Positions 39,162 through 48,007 of a stretch of 64,000 nt of DNA are shown here, in pieces (within the stretch, counting starts at the first letter, position 1; each line of letters starts with the position of its first letter). Both the position numbers and the translations under genes were made by a program. The notes under the pieces are model-generated. The model was given only the letters and a program-made list of their open reading frames with translations, was not told the DNA's origin and did no database searches. Source of the stretch: Escherichia sp. E1V33 (GTDB lineage: Bacteria; Pseudomonadota; Gammaproteobacteria; Enterobacterales; Enterobacteriaceae); contig NZ_RHJI01000001.1 in NCBI RefSeq assembly GCF_004211955.1, positions 124,001 to 188,000 on the forward strand. Reading direction: 5' to 3'.

Positions 39162-39722
39162 ATGAGAAAATCATTACAAAAACCCACCATTCTGAATGTT
39201 GAAACTGTAGCCCGTTCCCGACTGTTTACCGTCGAAAGCGTGGATCTGGAGTTCAGCAATGGCGTGCGGCGTGTTTATGAACGAATGCGTCCAACCAACA
39301 GGGAAGCGGTGATGATTGTGCCTATTGTGGACGACCATCTGATCCTGATTCGTGAGTACGCGGTGGGAACTGAATCCTACGAGTTAGGTTTTTCGAAAGG
39401 ACTGATTGATCCCGGTGAAAGCGTTTATGAAGCTGCGAACCGCGAGCTTAAAGAAGAAGTTGGATTTGGTGCGAACGATCTGACTTTTTTGAAGAAACTC
39501 AGTATGGCCCCGTCTTACTTCTCCAGCAAAATGAATATTGTGGTGGCGCAGGATCTTTACCCGGAATCGCTGGAAGGCGATGAGCCAGAACCTCTGCCGC
39601 AAGTTCGCTGGCCGCTGGCGCATATGATGGATTTGCTCGAAGATCCTGACTTCAATGAAGCACGCAATGTCAGCGCACTGTTCCTGGTACGTGAGTGGTT
39701 GAAGGGGCAGGGGCGGTTGTAA
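39162..39722 (+). CDS. nudE: ADP compounds hydrolase (Nudix)
   Basis: NudE hydrolyses Ap3A, ADP-ribose and NADH. The 186-residue protein has the complete Nudix box in 'GESVYEAANRELKEEVGFG', preceded by 'SKGLIDP'. It is monocistronic and is followed by a BIME and a terminator shared with mrcA. Confidence 0.95.
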   Translation: MRKSLQKPTILNVETVARSRLFTVESVDLEFSNGVRRVYERMRPTNREAVMIVPIVDDHLILIREYAVGTESYELGFSKGLIDPGESVYEAANRELKEEVGFGANDLTFLKKLSMAPSYFSSKMNIVVAQDLYPESLEGDEPEPLPQVRWPLAHMMDLLEDPDFNEARNVSALFLVREWLKGQGRL

Positions 39723-39733
39723 ATACGTAGAGC

Positions 39734-39837
39734 TTGCCTGATGCGCTATGCCTTATCAGGCCTACGCATTTTCTTCAATGTATTTATTTTTCAATATATT
39801 GCATGCCGGATAAGGCGTTCACGCCGCATCCGGCATG
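39734..39837. repeat. BIME between nudE and mrcA
   Basis: Two inverted REP units (39734-39765 and 39801-39837) flank an AT-rich spacer that again contains 'caatatattgca', the same spacer core as in the BIME near base 1490. Confidence 0.85.
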
Positions 39838-39865
39838 AACAACGTGCACTTTGCCAGCGAACTGA

Positions 39866-39885
39866 AAAGGCGCCGAAGCGCCTTT
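39866..39885. terminator. Bidirectional terminator between nudE and mrcA
   Basis: AAAGGCGC-CGAA-GCGCCTTT is a perfect eight-base-pair tetraloop hairpin flanked by A and T runs, five bases before the mrcA stop. Confidence 0.9.
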
Positions 39886-39889
39886 TTAA

Positions 39890-42442
39890 TCAGAACAATT
39901 CCTGCGCCTCACCATTATCGATAATGGTCGTTCCCACCTCGCGCACCGCCTGCTGTGTAGGCTGTGTACCTTCAATGAAGTACTCTTCGCGGCTGTTGCC
40001 GCCGCTGGCCAGTTGCCCAGTGCTGCGATCGATATTCACCGTCACAATACCTGGCGGCGGCGTCAGCGGTTGTTCCGGCACACCTTCCAGAACGGCTTTC
40101 ATATAAGCGTCCCATGCAGGCTGCGCGCTTTTAGCACCACCTTCATAACCAGAGATCTGATCTTTAATCGCCCCGGAAGCCGTGGTATGACCGAGATTAC
40201 GACGGTGATCGTCAAAGCCAATCCATACCGAGGTTACTACGCCTGGACCGTAACCCGAGAACCATGCATCTTTCGAGCTATTGGTTGTCCCGGTTTTCCC
40301 ACCGATATCATGACGTTGCAAATCACGACCTGCGCGCCAGCCAGTACCCTGCCAGCCTGGTTCACCAAAGATATTGGTGTTCAGTGCGCTCTTAATCAGA
40401 AATGCCAGCGGAGTGCTGATAACGTGCGGTGCATACTCCTGCGCGCCAGTCTTCGCAACTAATGCCTGATTAGCTTGCTCCAGTTGCGGCATTGGCACCG
40501 AAACATTTTGCTGCTCGCGTGAGATAGCCACGTCTTCAACGTCGTTATTTTCCAGCACGTTCGATTTTTGCGTATCGCCGTAAATCACCGGAATATCGCA
40601 TTCCGGGCAAGCTACTTTCGGTTTCGCTTCGAAAATCACGCCGCCCTGGTCGTTTTCAATTTTGCTGATAAACCACGGATCCACCAGGAAGCCACCGTTC
40701 GCCATTACCGCGTAGCCGCGTGCCACCTGCAGCGGCGTGAAGGACGCGGAACCCAGCGCCAGTGATTCGGTATGAACAATGTTTTGCGCCGGGAAGCCGA
40801 AGCGTTGCAGATACTCTGCAGCGTAGTCGACGCCCATAGCCCGCATTGCACGCACCATCACCACGTTCTTCGACTGACCCAGTCCCTGACGTAAACGGAT
40901 TGGACCGGCATATTGCGGCGGTGAGTTTTTCGGCTGCCAGTCAGAACCAGCACCGGCGTCCCAACGGGAAATCGGCACATCGTTCAGCATACTTGCCAGC
41001 GTCAGACCTTTATCCATCGCTGCGGTGTAGAGGAACGGTTTGATATTCGAACCCACCTGACGCAGCGCCTGAGTAGCACGGTTAAACTTGCTCTGGTTGA
41101 AGTCAAAGCCACCAACCAGCGCCATAACGGCACCGTTTTGCGGATTGATCGACACCAGCGCAGAGTTCACCTCTGGCACCTGCGCCAGCCACCAGGCATC
41201 GCCAACCTGACGAACCCAGATTTGCTGACCCGTTTGCACCACATCAGTCACTTTACGCGGCGTCGGTCCCTGCTGAGTGTCTGAACGGTAAGGACGCGCC
41301 CAGCGAACACCTTCCATACGCAACGCTACGGACGTTCCGTCAGCCAGCATCGCTGTTGCTTCCTGCGGATTGGCGCTGGTAACTGCGGCAGGCAGCAGCG
41401 GACCGTATGTCGGCAACGCTTTTAGCGTATTGGTTATTTTTTTGGTGTCCCACGCCGTCTCACCCACCTTCCACAGCACATTAGCCGGGCCGCGATAGCC
41501 GTGGCGCATGTCGTAGTCCAGCACGTTGTTACGCACTGCCTGCTGGGCGGCCTGCTGAACTTTGCGGGTAATGGTAGTGTAAATGCGATAACCGTCTTCA
41601 TAAGCGCTTTCGCCGTAACGGTTATACATCTCCTGACGCACCATTTCGGTGAGATACGGTGCCGAGAACGCAATTTCCGGCGCGTGATAGTTGGCGTTAA
41701 TCGGCTCACTACGCGTCTGATCATATTGCTGCTGGGTGATATACCCTTCGCTCAACATACGCGACAGCACAACGTTACGCCGTGCGACGGCGCGATCCAT
41801 TGAGTAGAGCGGGTTGAAAGTGGATGGGGCTTTTGGCAGCCCGGCAATCACCGCCATTTCGTTTAGCGTCAGTTGGTCGACCGTTTTACCGAAATAGACT
41901 TGTGCCGCAGCACCGACACCATAGGCGCGGTAACCGAGGTAAATCTTGTTCAGATAAAGCTCGAGGATCTCGTCTTTAGTCAGCAACTGTTCAATACGAA
42001 TCGCGAGGAACACTTCCTTAATCTTACGCATCATCGTGCGTTCCGGACTCAGGAAGAAGTTTCTCGCCAGTTGCTGAGTAATGGTGCTCGCCCCTTGTGA
42101 CGCGTGACCAGAGAACAACGCCACACTTGCCGCACGGAAGATCCCCACCGGGTCAACGCCGTGATGCTCATAAAAGCGGCTGTCCTCCGTCGCGATAAAG
42201 GCTTTCACCATTTCCGGCGGGATTTGATCCAACGTAACCGGAATACGACGCTTTTCACCATATTGCGCAATTAGCTCGCCATCGGCGCTGTAAATCTGCA
42301 TCGGAATTTGCAGGCGAACATCTTTTAATGTCGCCACATCCGGCAGTTGTGGCTCGATGTAGCGGTATAGGCCATAAATCGAGCCTGCTCCCAGCAGAAT
42401 GCAACAGACTGCAAGGATCAAAAAATACTTTACGAACTTCAC
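39890..42442 (-). CDS. mrcA: Penicillin-binding protein 1A
   Basis: PBP1a is a bifunctional inner-membrane enzyme that polymerises lipid II and crosslinks peptidoglycan. The 850-residue protein has an N-terminal membrane helix (~7-27), a GT51 glycosyltransferase domain ('ATEDSRFYEHHGVDPVGI', 'GASTITQQLARN'), and a transpeptidase domain with the active-site motif SNIK, then SALN and KTGTT. The start is the GTG at 42440-42442, which gives the known MKFVKYF N-terminus; a longer ATG frame adds eight residues. It diverges from hofM. Confidence 0.97.
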   Translation of the reverse strand: MKFVKYFLILAVCCILLGAGSIYGLYRYIEPQLPDVATLKDVRLQIPMQIYSADGELIAQYGEKRRIPVTLDQIPPEMVKAFIATEDSRFYEHHGVDPVGIFRAASVALFSGHASQGASTITQQLARNFFLSPERTMMRKIKEVFLAIRIEQLLTKDEILELYLNKIYLGYRAYGVGAAAQVYFGKTVDQLTLNEMAVIAGLPKAPSTFNPLYSMDRAVARRNVVLSRMLSEGYITQQQYDQTRSEPINANYHAPEIAFSAPYLTEMVRQEMYNRYGESAYEDGYRIYTTITRKVQQAAQQAVRNNVLDYDMRHGYRGPANVLWKVGETAWDTKKITNTLKALPTYGPLLPAAVTSANPQEATAMLADGTSVALRMEGVRWARPYRSDTQQGPTPRKVTDVVQTGQQIWVRQVGDAWWLAQVPEVNSALVSINPQNGAVMALVGGFDFNQSKFNRATQALRQVGSNIKPFLYTAAMDKGLTLASMLNDVPISRWDAGAGSDWQPKNSPPQYAGPIRLRQGLGQSKNVVMVRAMRAMGVDYAAEYLQRFGFPAQNIVHTESLALGSASFTPLQVARGYAVMANGGFLVDPWFISKIENDQGGVIFEAKPKVACPECDIPVIYGDTQKSNVLENNDVEDVAISREQQNVSVPMPQLEQANQALVAKTGAQEYAPHVISTPLAFLIKSALNTNIFGEPGWQGTGWRAGRDLQRHDIGGKTGTTNSSKDAWFSGYGPGVVTSVWIGFDDHRRNLGHTTASGAIKDQISGYEGGAKSAQPAWDAYMKAVLEGVPEQPLTPPPGIVTVNIDRSTGQLASGGNSREEYFIEGTQPTQQAVREVGTTIIDNGEAQELF

Positions 42443-42561
42443 TGGAAATTTCCCATTTAGTTTCATTTGGGCAGTTTATAAACAAACGCGCGGTAGTATA
42501 AAGGCAAGCCAGACGCATTGATATACCCGTCAGAGTGACGGGTGATAAGGAGATCATCACA

Positions 42562-43341
42562 ATGGCATTTAAGAACTGGCAAATTGGGTTGCATTTACAA
42601 CAGCAAGAAGCGGTGGCGGTTGCTATCGTGCGTGGTGCAAAAGAATGCTTTTTGCAACGTTGGTGGCGTTTGCCGCTGGCGACAGACATTATCAAAGATG
42701 GGCGCATTCTCGATGCAGAGCGGCTGGCAAAAACGTTGCTACCGTGGAGTCGTGAACTGCCGCATCGACATCACATTATGCTGGCATTTCCTGCCGGTCG
42801 AACGTTACAGAGGGCATTTCCACGCCCGGCGATGTCTCTCGGTGAGCGAGAGCAAACGGCATGGCTGGCCGGAACAATGGCACGCGAGCTGGATATGGAA
42901 CCGGACTCCCTGCGCTTCGATTATAGCGAAGATTCACTAAGCCCCGCCTATAACGTGACCGCCGCGCAAAGCAAAGAACTGGCAACGCTGCTTACCCTGG
43001 CAGAAAGATTGCGTGTTCACGTTAGCGCGATTACCCCGGATGCCTGCGCTTTACAGCGGTTTCTGCCTTTTTTACCCCCTCACAAACAATGTCTGACCTG
43101 GTGTGATCACGAACAGTGGTTGTGGGCGACGCGCTATAGCTGGGGGCGCAAGCTGGCGGTGGGGATGACAAGCACAAACGACCTTGCCGCGATGTTATCC
43201 GTGGATCCCGAAAGTATCGCGGTATGTGGCGAAGGCGGATTTGACCCCTGGGAGGCGGTTTCTGTTCGTCAGCCGCCGCTACCGCCACCAGGTGGAGACT
43301 TCGCTATTGCGCTGGGGCTGGCGCTTGGGGGGAGTCGCTAA
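42562..43341 (+). CDS. hofM: PilM-like DNA utilisation protein
   Basis: HofM is the PilM-like, actin-fold component of a type IV pilus-like machinery; hofMNOPQ are required in E. coli for growth on DNA as nutrient and are homologous to competence genes. The 259-residue protein carries PilM features such as 'AFPAGRTLQRAFPRPAMSL'. The start MAFKNWQ follows an 'aaggaga' ribosome site; the earlier ATG adds nine residues. It overlaps hofN by one base and diverges from mrcA. It differs from recalled K-12 at many positions. Confidence 0.92.
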   Translation: MAFKNWQIGLHLQQQEAVAVAIVRGAKECFLQRWWRLPLATDIIKDGRILDAERLAKTLLPWSRELPHRHHIMLAFPAGRTLQRAFPRPAMSLGEREQTAWLAGTMARELDMEPDSLRFDYSEDSLSPAYNVTAAQSKELATLLTLAERLRVHVSAITPDACALQRFLPFLPPHKQCLTWCDHEQWLWATRYSWGRKLAVGMTSTNDLAAMLSVDPESIAVCGEGGFDPWEAVSVRQPPLPPPGGDFAIALGLALGGSR

Positions 43342-43880
43342 TGAATCCACCAATCAATTTTTTGCCCTGGCGACAGCAACGCCGTGTAGCCTTTCTTCGC
43401 TTCTGGTTGCAGATGTTTGTTGCCCCTCTGCTGCTGACCGTTGGGATAACGCTAATGCAGCGTCTGGCATATAACGCCGAAGCACGCGTAGACGCCATTT
43501 TGCTCGAGGCAGAACAACAACTCGCCCGTAGCTTACAGGTCACTAAGCCACGTTTGCTGGAGCGCCAACAGTTACACGAACAGCATTTGCGACGCCAGCG
43601 TCAGCGACAATTTACCCGCGACTGGCAACCCGCGCTGGAAACGCTGGCGACGCTTTTACCAGAAAAAGCCTGGCTGACTACGCTGAGCTGGCAGCAGGGA
43701 ACGCTGGAAGTCAAAGGGTTTACGTCGAACATCACAGCACTAAATGTGTTGGAGAAGTCACTCCGTGAGGATGTCTATTTTCAGCTCAACCAGCGAGGGG
43801 CCACGCAGCAGGATGCACAAGGGCGCTGGCAATTTGAGTATCAGTTAACAAGGAAGGTTAGCGATGAACTCGCTCTTTGA
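43341..43880 (+). CDS. hofN: PilN-like assembly protein
   Basis: HofN is a bitopic inner-membrane protein corresponding to PilN. The 179-residue protein starts with the PilN hallmark 'NFLPWRQQRR', then a membrane helix (~20-40), a coiled-coil region rich in Gln and Arg (~50-95), and a ferredoxin-like C-terminal domain. I count about 30 differences from the K-12 protein as I recall it (~83% identity), the largest divergence noticed in this window. It overlaps hofO by 17 bases. Confidence 0.9.
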   Translation: MNPPINFLPWRQQRRVAFLRFWLQMFVAPLLLTVGITLMQRLAYNAEARVDAILLEAEQQLARSLQVTKPRLLERQQLHEQHLRRQRQRQFTRDWQPALETLATLLPEKAWLTTLSWQQGTLEVKGFTSNITALNVLEKSLREDVYFQLNQRGATQQDAQGRWQFEYQLTRKVSDELAL

Positions 43881-44304
43881 CTGGTGGTTTGCCACATCTC
43901 CTCGTATCCGCCAGTTTGGCTGGGCAGTCTGGTTGCTTATGTTATGCACAATCATCGTTCTTTCATTGACCCATCAGAAAGAGAGCGACGCATTAACTCG
44001 ACTGCGGGCAAGTAATCATCAGCAGTGGGCGGCACTGCATCGCCTGGTAGACGCGCCCACCATCAGCGAAGAAAAGACGTTGCCCTTTTCGCCGCTGGAT
44101 TTTCAGTTGCCTGGCGCGCAACTGGTTTACTGGCATCCGTCCGCCCTGGGAGGTGAGTTAGCGTTGAAAACTCTCTGGGAAGCGGTGCCGTCGGCATTTA
44201 CACGACTGGCAGAGCGCAACGTCAGCGTAAGTCGTTTTTCGTTAAGCGTGGAAGGTGATGAACTCTTGTTCACATTACAACTGGAGACGCCGCATGAGGG
44301 TTAA
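43864..44304 (+). CDS. hofO: PilO-like assembly protein
   Basis: HofO corresponds to PilO: a short cytoplasmic N-terminus, a single membrane helix (~19-38) and a periplasmic domain that would pair with HofN. The 146-residue length is that of K-12 HofO. Its start lies inside the end of hofN and its end overlaps hofP by 11 bases, so the four genes are translationally coupled. Confidence 0.9.
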   Translation: MNSLFDWWFATSPRIRQFGWAVWLLMLCTIIVLSLTHQKESDALTRLRASNHQQWAALHRLVDAPTISEEKTLPFSPLDFQLPGAQLVYWHPSALGGELALKTLWEAVPSAFTRLAERNVSVSRFSLSVEGDELLFTLQLETPHEG

Positions 44305-44698
44305 ACGCTGGTTGTTGGCAGGTATTGCATTGTGCCTTTTAACCGGTATGCGCGACCCGTTTAAACCGCCGGAAGATCTATGCCGGATTAGCGAACTTAC
44401 CCAGTGGCGCTATCAGGGGATGGTAGGAAGAGGCGAGCGCGTTATTGGCGTAATAAAAGATGGGCAAAAGAAATGGCGACGGGTGCAGCAAAACGATGTG
44501 CTGGAAAACGGCTGGACGATCTTACAGCTGACGCCAGACACACTAACGCTGGGAACCGGGACAAACTGCGAACCGCCACAGTGGTTGTGGCAACGGCAAG
44601 GAGATACAAATGAAGCAATGGATAGCCGTATTACTGTTGATAATGATGCCCATCGTGCAGGCGGCAAAGCCGCAAAAAGTCACGCTGATGGTGGATGA
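44294..44698 (+). CDS. hofP: PilP-like protein
   Basis: HofP is a 134-residue envelope protein with an N-terminal signal or anchor helix (~5-19, 'WLLAGIALCLLTG') and a PilP-like beta domain ('DPFKPPEDLCRISE', 'ERVIGVIKDG') that in relatives links the inner-membrane complex to the secretin. The start MRVKRWLL was chosen within hofO. The last ~29 residues are encoded by bases that also encode the HofQ signal peptide in another frame. Confidence 0.9.
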   Translation: MRVKRWLLAGIALCLLTGMRDPFKPPEDLCRISELTQWRYQGMVGRGERVIGVIKDGQKKWRRVQQNDVLENGWTILQLTPDTLTLGTGTNCEPPQWLWQRQGDTNEAMDSRITVDNDAHRAGGKAAKSHADGG

Positions 44699-45848
44699 CG
44701 TTCCGGTTGCTCAGGTGTTGCAGGCACTGGCCGAACAGGAGAAGCTAAACCTGGTGGTGTCGCCAGACGTCAGCGGTACGGTATCGCTACATTTAACGGA
44801 CGTTCCCTGGAAGCAGGCGCTACAAACCGTAGTGAAAAGCGCTGGGCTGATAACGCGTCAGGAAGGCAACATTCTTTCAGTGCATTCCGTTGCCTGGCAA
44901 AATGAAAATATCGCCCGTCAGGAGGCAGAGAAGGTACGGGCGCAGGCAAATCTGCCGCTGGAAAACCGCAGTATAACCCTGCAATACGCCGACGCGGGAG
45001 AACTGGCGAAAGCAGGGGAGAAACTACTGAGTGCCAAAGGGAGTATGACCGTTGATAAACGCACCAATCGCCTTTTGCTACGTGATAACAAAGCGGCGTT
45101 AAACGCGCTGGAACAGTGGGTAGCGCAAATGGACCTTCCGGTCGGGCAGGTTGAACTGTCGGCGCACATTGTCACCATTAATGAAAAAAGTCTGCGCGAG
45201 TTAGGCGTGAAATGGACGCTGGCCGATGCGCAACAAGCTGGCAGCGTTGGGCAAGTGACTACGCTCGGTAGCGATCTCTCCGTAGCGACGGCGACGACAC
45301 ATATCGGTTTTAACATTGGGCGGATCAACGGACGTTTGCTGGATCTGGAGCTTTCCGCACTTGAACAGAAACAGCAACTGGATATTATCGCCAGCCCACG
45401 TTTACTGGCTTCGCATCTCCAGCCTGCCAGCATTAAACAGGGGAGCGAAATTCCGTATCAGGTTTCCAGTGGTGAAAGTGGTGCAACATCGGTGGAGTTT
45501 AAAGAGGCGGTGCTGGGAATGGAGGTCACGCCCACCGTGCTTCAAAAAGGCCGCATTCGGTTGAAATTACATATTAGCCAGAATGTGCCGGGGCAGGTAC
45601 TACAGCAGGCCGATGGCGAAGTGCTGGCGATTGATAAGCAGGAGATCGAAACGCAGGTCGAGGTCAAAAGCGGAGAAACGCTGGCGCTGGGCGGCATTTT
45701 TACCCGTAAGAATAAATCAGGTCAGGATAGTGTACCGCTGCTGGGCGACATTCCTTGGTTCGGGCAATTATTTCGTCATGACGGAAAAGAAGATGAACGA
45801 CGTGAGTTAGTGGTATTTATCACGCCACGGCTGGTTTCCAGTGAGTAA
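44610..45848 (+). CDS. hofQ: Secretin HofQ (PilQ/ComE-like)
   Basis: HofQ is an outer-membrane secretin needed for use of external DNA. The 412-residue protein has a signal peptide (~1-18, cleaved near 'VQAAKP'), two N-domains (~20-190: 'VTLMVDDVPVAQVLQALAE', 'KGSMTVDKRTNRLLLRD') and the secretin core (~230-412) with 'GSEIPYQVSSGESG' and the signature 'SVPLLGDIPWFGQLFR'. Its start overlaps hofP by 89 bases out of frame, a long overlap for this operon. Confidence 0.94.
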   Translation: MKQWIAVLLLIMMPIVQAAKPQKVTLMVDDVPVAQVLQALAEQEKLNLVVSPDVSGTVSLHLTDVPWKQALQTVVKSAGLITRQEGNILSVHSVAWQNENIARQEAEKVRAQANLPLENRSITLQYADAGELAKAGEKLLSAKGSMTVDKRTNRLLLRDNKAALNALEQWVAQMDLPVGQVELSAHIVTINEKSLRELGVKWTLADAQQAGSVGQVTTLGSDLSVATATTHIGFNIGRINGRLLDLELSALEQKQQLDIIASPRLLASHLQPASIKQGSEIPYQVSSGESGATSVEFKEAVLGMEVTPTVLQKGRIRLKLHISQNVPGQVLQQADGEVLAIDKQEIETQVEVKSGETLALGGIFTRKNKSGQDSVPLLGDIPWFGQLFRHDGKEDERRELVVFITPRLVSSE

Positions 45849-46249
45849 AACAGCCGTAAAACTGGCGATGTTTTTATGCTGAACACGTTTCATCTATTTG
45901 ACGTGCGCAGGTATTTAGCATACAAGGAGTACCGATTTGAGAGTTGGTGCTCTTCGCTGCCTGCGTTTCATGATGATGATTTATCATTCAGGCGGCATTT
46001 TGCTGTCTTTTTTACGCTAATCTTACCCGGTGATTTATCGCCAAAGCGGTGATAGCAAGGCAGCATGCTTGCAGCGACCAGATATGCAGAGGGATGGGCG
46101 ATTTATTCAGTTGCCAAACCTGCTGGAGTATTGAGATAATTTTCAGTCTGACTCTCGCAATATCTTATGAGGTTTCAGTTCATGTCCTGCTGCGCTCTCT
46201 GAGCGAAGCGGGTTTATCATTAACGAATAGTCTTAGTAGTACCGAAAAA
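45849..46249. promoter_or_regulatory. hofQ-aroK gap and aroK leader
   Basis: This 401-base gap carries the promoter region of the dam superoperon. It includes two short possible leader reading frames (46065-46139, 24 codons, with an 'aagg' ribosome site; and 46167-46202, 11 codons, with two cysteines near its end). An in-frame extension of aroK back to 46049 exists but lacks family support. I see no strong terminator after hofQ. Confidence 0.5.
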
Positions 46250-46771
46250 ATGGCAGAGAAACGCAATATCTTTCTGGTTGGGCCTATGGGTGCCGGAAAA
46301 AGCACTATTGGGCGCCAGTTAGCTCAACAACTCAATATGGAATTTTACGATTCCGATCAAGAGATTGAGAAACGAACCGGAGCTGATGTGGGCTGGGTTT
46401 TCGATTTAGAAGGCGAAGAAGGCTTCCGCGATCGCGAAGAAAAGGTCATCAATGAATTGACCGAGAAGCAGGGTATTGTGCTGGCTACTGGCGGCGGCTC
46501 TGTGAAATCCCGCGAAACGCGTAACCGTCTTTCCGCTCGTGGCGTTGTCGTTTATCTTGAAACGACCATCGAAAAGCAACTTGCACGCACGCAGCGTGAT
46601 AAAAAACGCCCGTTGCTGCACGTTGAAACACCGCCGCGTGAAGTTCTGGAAGCGTTGGCCAATGAACGCAATCCGCTGTATGAAGAGATTGCCGACGTGA
46701 CCATTCGTACTGATGATCAAAGCGCTAAAGTGGTCGCAAACCAGATTATTAACATGCTGGAAAGCAACTAA
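46250..46771 (+). CDS. aroK: Shikimate kinase I
   Basis: AroK phosphorylates shikimate at the 3-position, step five of the chorismate pathway. The 173-residue protein has the P-loop '[11 protein letters not shown]' (~11-21), the shikimate-binding '[13 protein letters not shown]' and the '[12 protein letters not shown]' motif. The start MAEKRN was chosen because it gives the known length and N-terminus. It is first in the dam superoperon. Confidence 0.97.
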   Translation: MAEKRNIFLVGPMGAGKSTIGRQLAQQLNMEFYDSDQEIEKRTGADVGWVFDLEGEEGFRDREEKVINELTEKQGIVLATGGGSVKSRETRNRLSARGVVVYLETTIEKQLARTQRDKKRPLLHVETPPREVLEALANERNPLYEEIADVTIRTDDQSAKVVANQIINMLESN

Positions 46772-46827
46772 TTCTGGCTTTAAATACACTCGTCTGCGGG
46801 TACAGTAATTAAGGTGGATGTCGCGTT

Positions 46828-47916
46828 ATGGAGAGGATAGTCGTCACTCTCGGGGAACGTAGTTACCCAATTACCATCGCATCTGGTTTGTTTAACGAAC
46901 CAGCTTCATTCTTACCGCTGAAATCGGGCGAGCAGGTGATGTTGGTCACCAACGAAACCCTGGCTCCTCTGTATCTCGATAAGGTCCGCGGCGTACTTGA
47001 ACAGGCGGGTGTTAACGTCGATAGCGTTATCCTCCCTGACGGCGAGCAGTATAAAAGCCTGGCAGTACTCGACACCGTCTTTACAGCGTTGTTGCAAAAG
47101 CCGCATGGCCGCGATACTACGCTGGTTGCACTTGGCGGCGGCGTAGTGGGCGATCTTACCGGTTTCGCGGCGGCGAGCTATCAGCGCGGCGTTCGCTTCA
47201 TTCAAGTCCCAACGACGTTATTGTCGCAGGTTGACTCCTCCGTTGGCGGCAAAACCGCGGTAAACCATCCCCTCGGTAAAAACATGATTGGCGCGTTTTA
47301 CCAACCTGCATCGGTGGTGGTAGATCTCGATTGTCTGAAAACGCTTCCTCAGCGTGAGTTAGCTTCGGGGCTAGCGGAAGTCATCAAATACGGCATTATT
47401 CTTGACGGCGAGTTTTTCCACTGGCTGGAAGAGAATCTCGACGCGCTGCTTCGTCTGGATGGCCCTGCAATGGCGTACTGTATTCGTCGCTGCTGTGAGC
47501 TGAAAGCAGAAGTTGTCGCCGCCGACGAGCGTGAAGCTGGCTTACGTGCTTTACTCAATCTTGGACATACCTTTGGTCATGCTATTGAAGCTGAAATGGG
47601 CTATGGTAATTGGCTACACGGTGAAGCGGTTGCTGTGGGTATGGTGATGGCGGCGCGCACATCGGAACGTCTCGGGCAGTTCAGTTCTGCTGAAACGCAG
47701 CGTATTATTACCCTGCTCACGCGGGCTGGGTTACCGGTCAATGGGCCGCGCGAAATGTCCGCGCAGGCATATTTACCGCATATGCTGCGTGACAAGAAAG
47801 TCCTTGCGGGAGAAATGCGCTTAATTCTTCCGCTGGCAATTGGTAAGAGCGAAGTTCGCGGCGGTGTTTCGCACGATATCGTTCTTAACGCCATTGCTGA
47901 TTGTCAGTTAGCGTAA
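46828..47916 (+). CDS. aroB: 3-dehydroquinate synthase
   Basis: AroB converts DAHP to 3-dehydroquinate with NAD+ and a divalent metal, step two of the chorismate pathway. The 362-residue protein contains '[21 protein letters not shown]' split around the nucleotide loop, the metal-binding region '[19 protein letters not shown]', and '[19 protein letters not shown]'. It is 56 bases after aroK, so two enzymes of one pathway are co-transcribed. Confidence 0.97.
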   Translation: MERIVVTLGERSYPITIASGLFNEPASFLPLKSGEQVMLVTNETLAPLYLDKVRGVLEQAGVNVDSVILPDGEQYKSLAVLDTVFTALLQKPHGRDTTLVALGGGVVGDLTGFAAASYQRGVRFIQVPTTLLSQVDSSVGGKTAVNHPLGKNMIGAFYQPASVVVDLDCLKTLPQRELASGLAEVIKYGIILDGEFFHWLEENLDALLRLDGPAMAYCIRRCCELKAEVVAADEREAGLRALLNLGHTFGHAIEAEMGYGNWLHGEAVAVGMVMAARTSERLGQFSSAETQRIITLLTRAGLPVNGPREMSAQAYLPHMLRDKKVLAGEMRLILPLAIGKSEVRGGVSHDIVLNAIADCQLA

Positions 47917-48007
47917 CAACAAGAAAGGTCAGGCCGCTTATCCAGCGGTTTATTAGCTTCAGGTTAATTGCAACGTGGTAAGCATTAACCTTTTAGTGGG
48001 GTGTTAA

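Noticed and set aside
42443..42561. CRP-S (Sxy-type) site before hofM
   Set aside because: Such control is described for competence-like genes, but I could not find a convincing site in the 119-base mrcA-hofM gap.
46049..46249. Long N-terminal extension of aroK
   Set aside because: It would add 67 residues not seen in shikimate kinases; the ATG at 46250 gives the known length.
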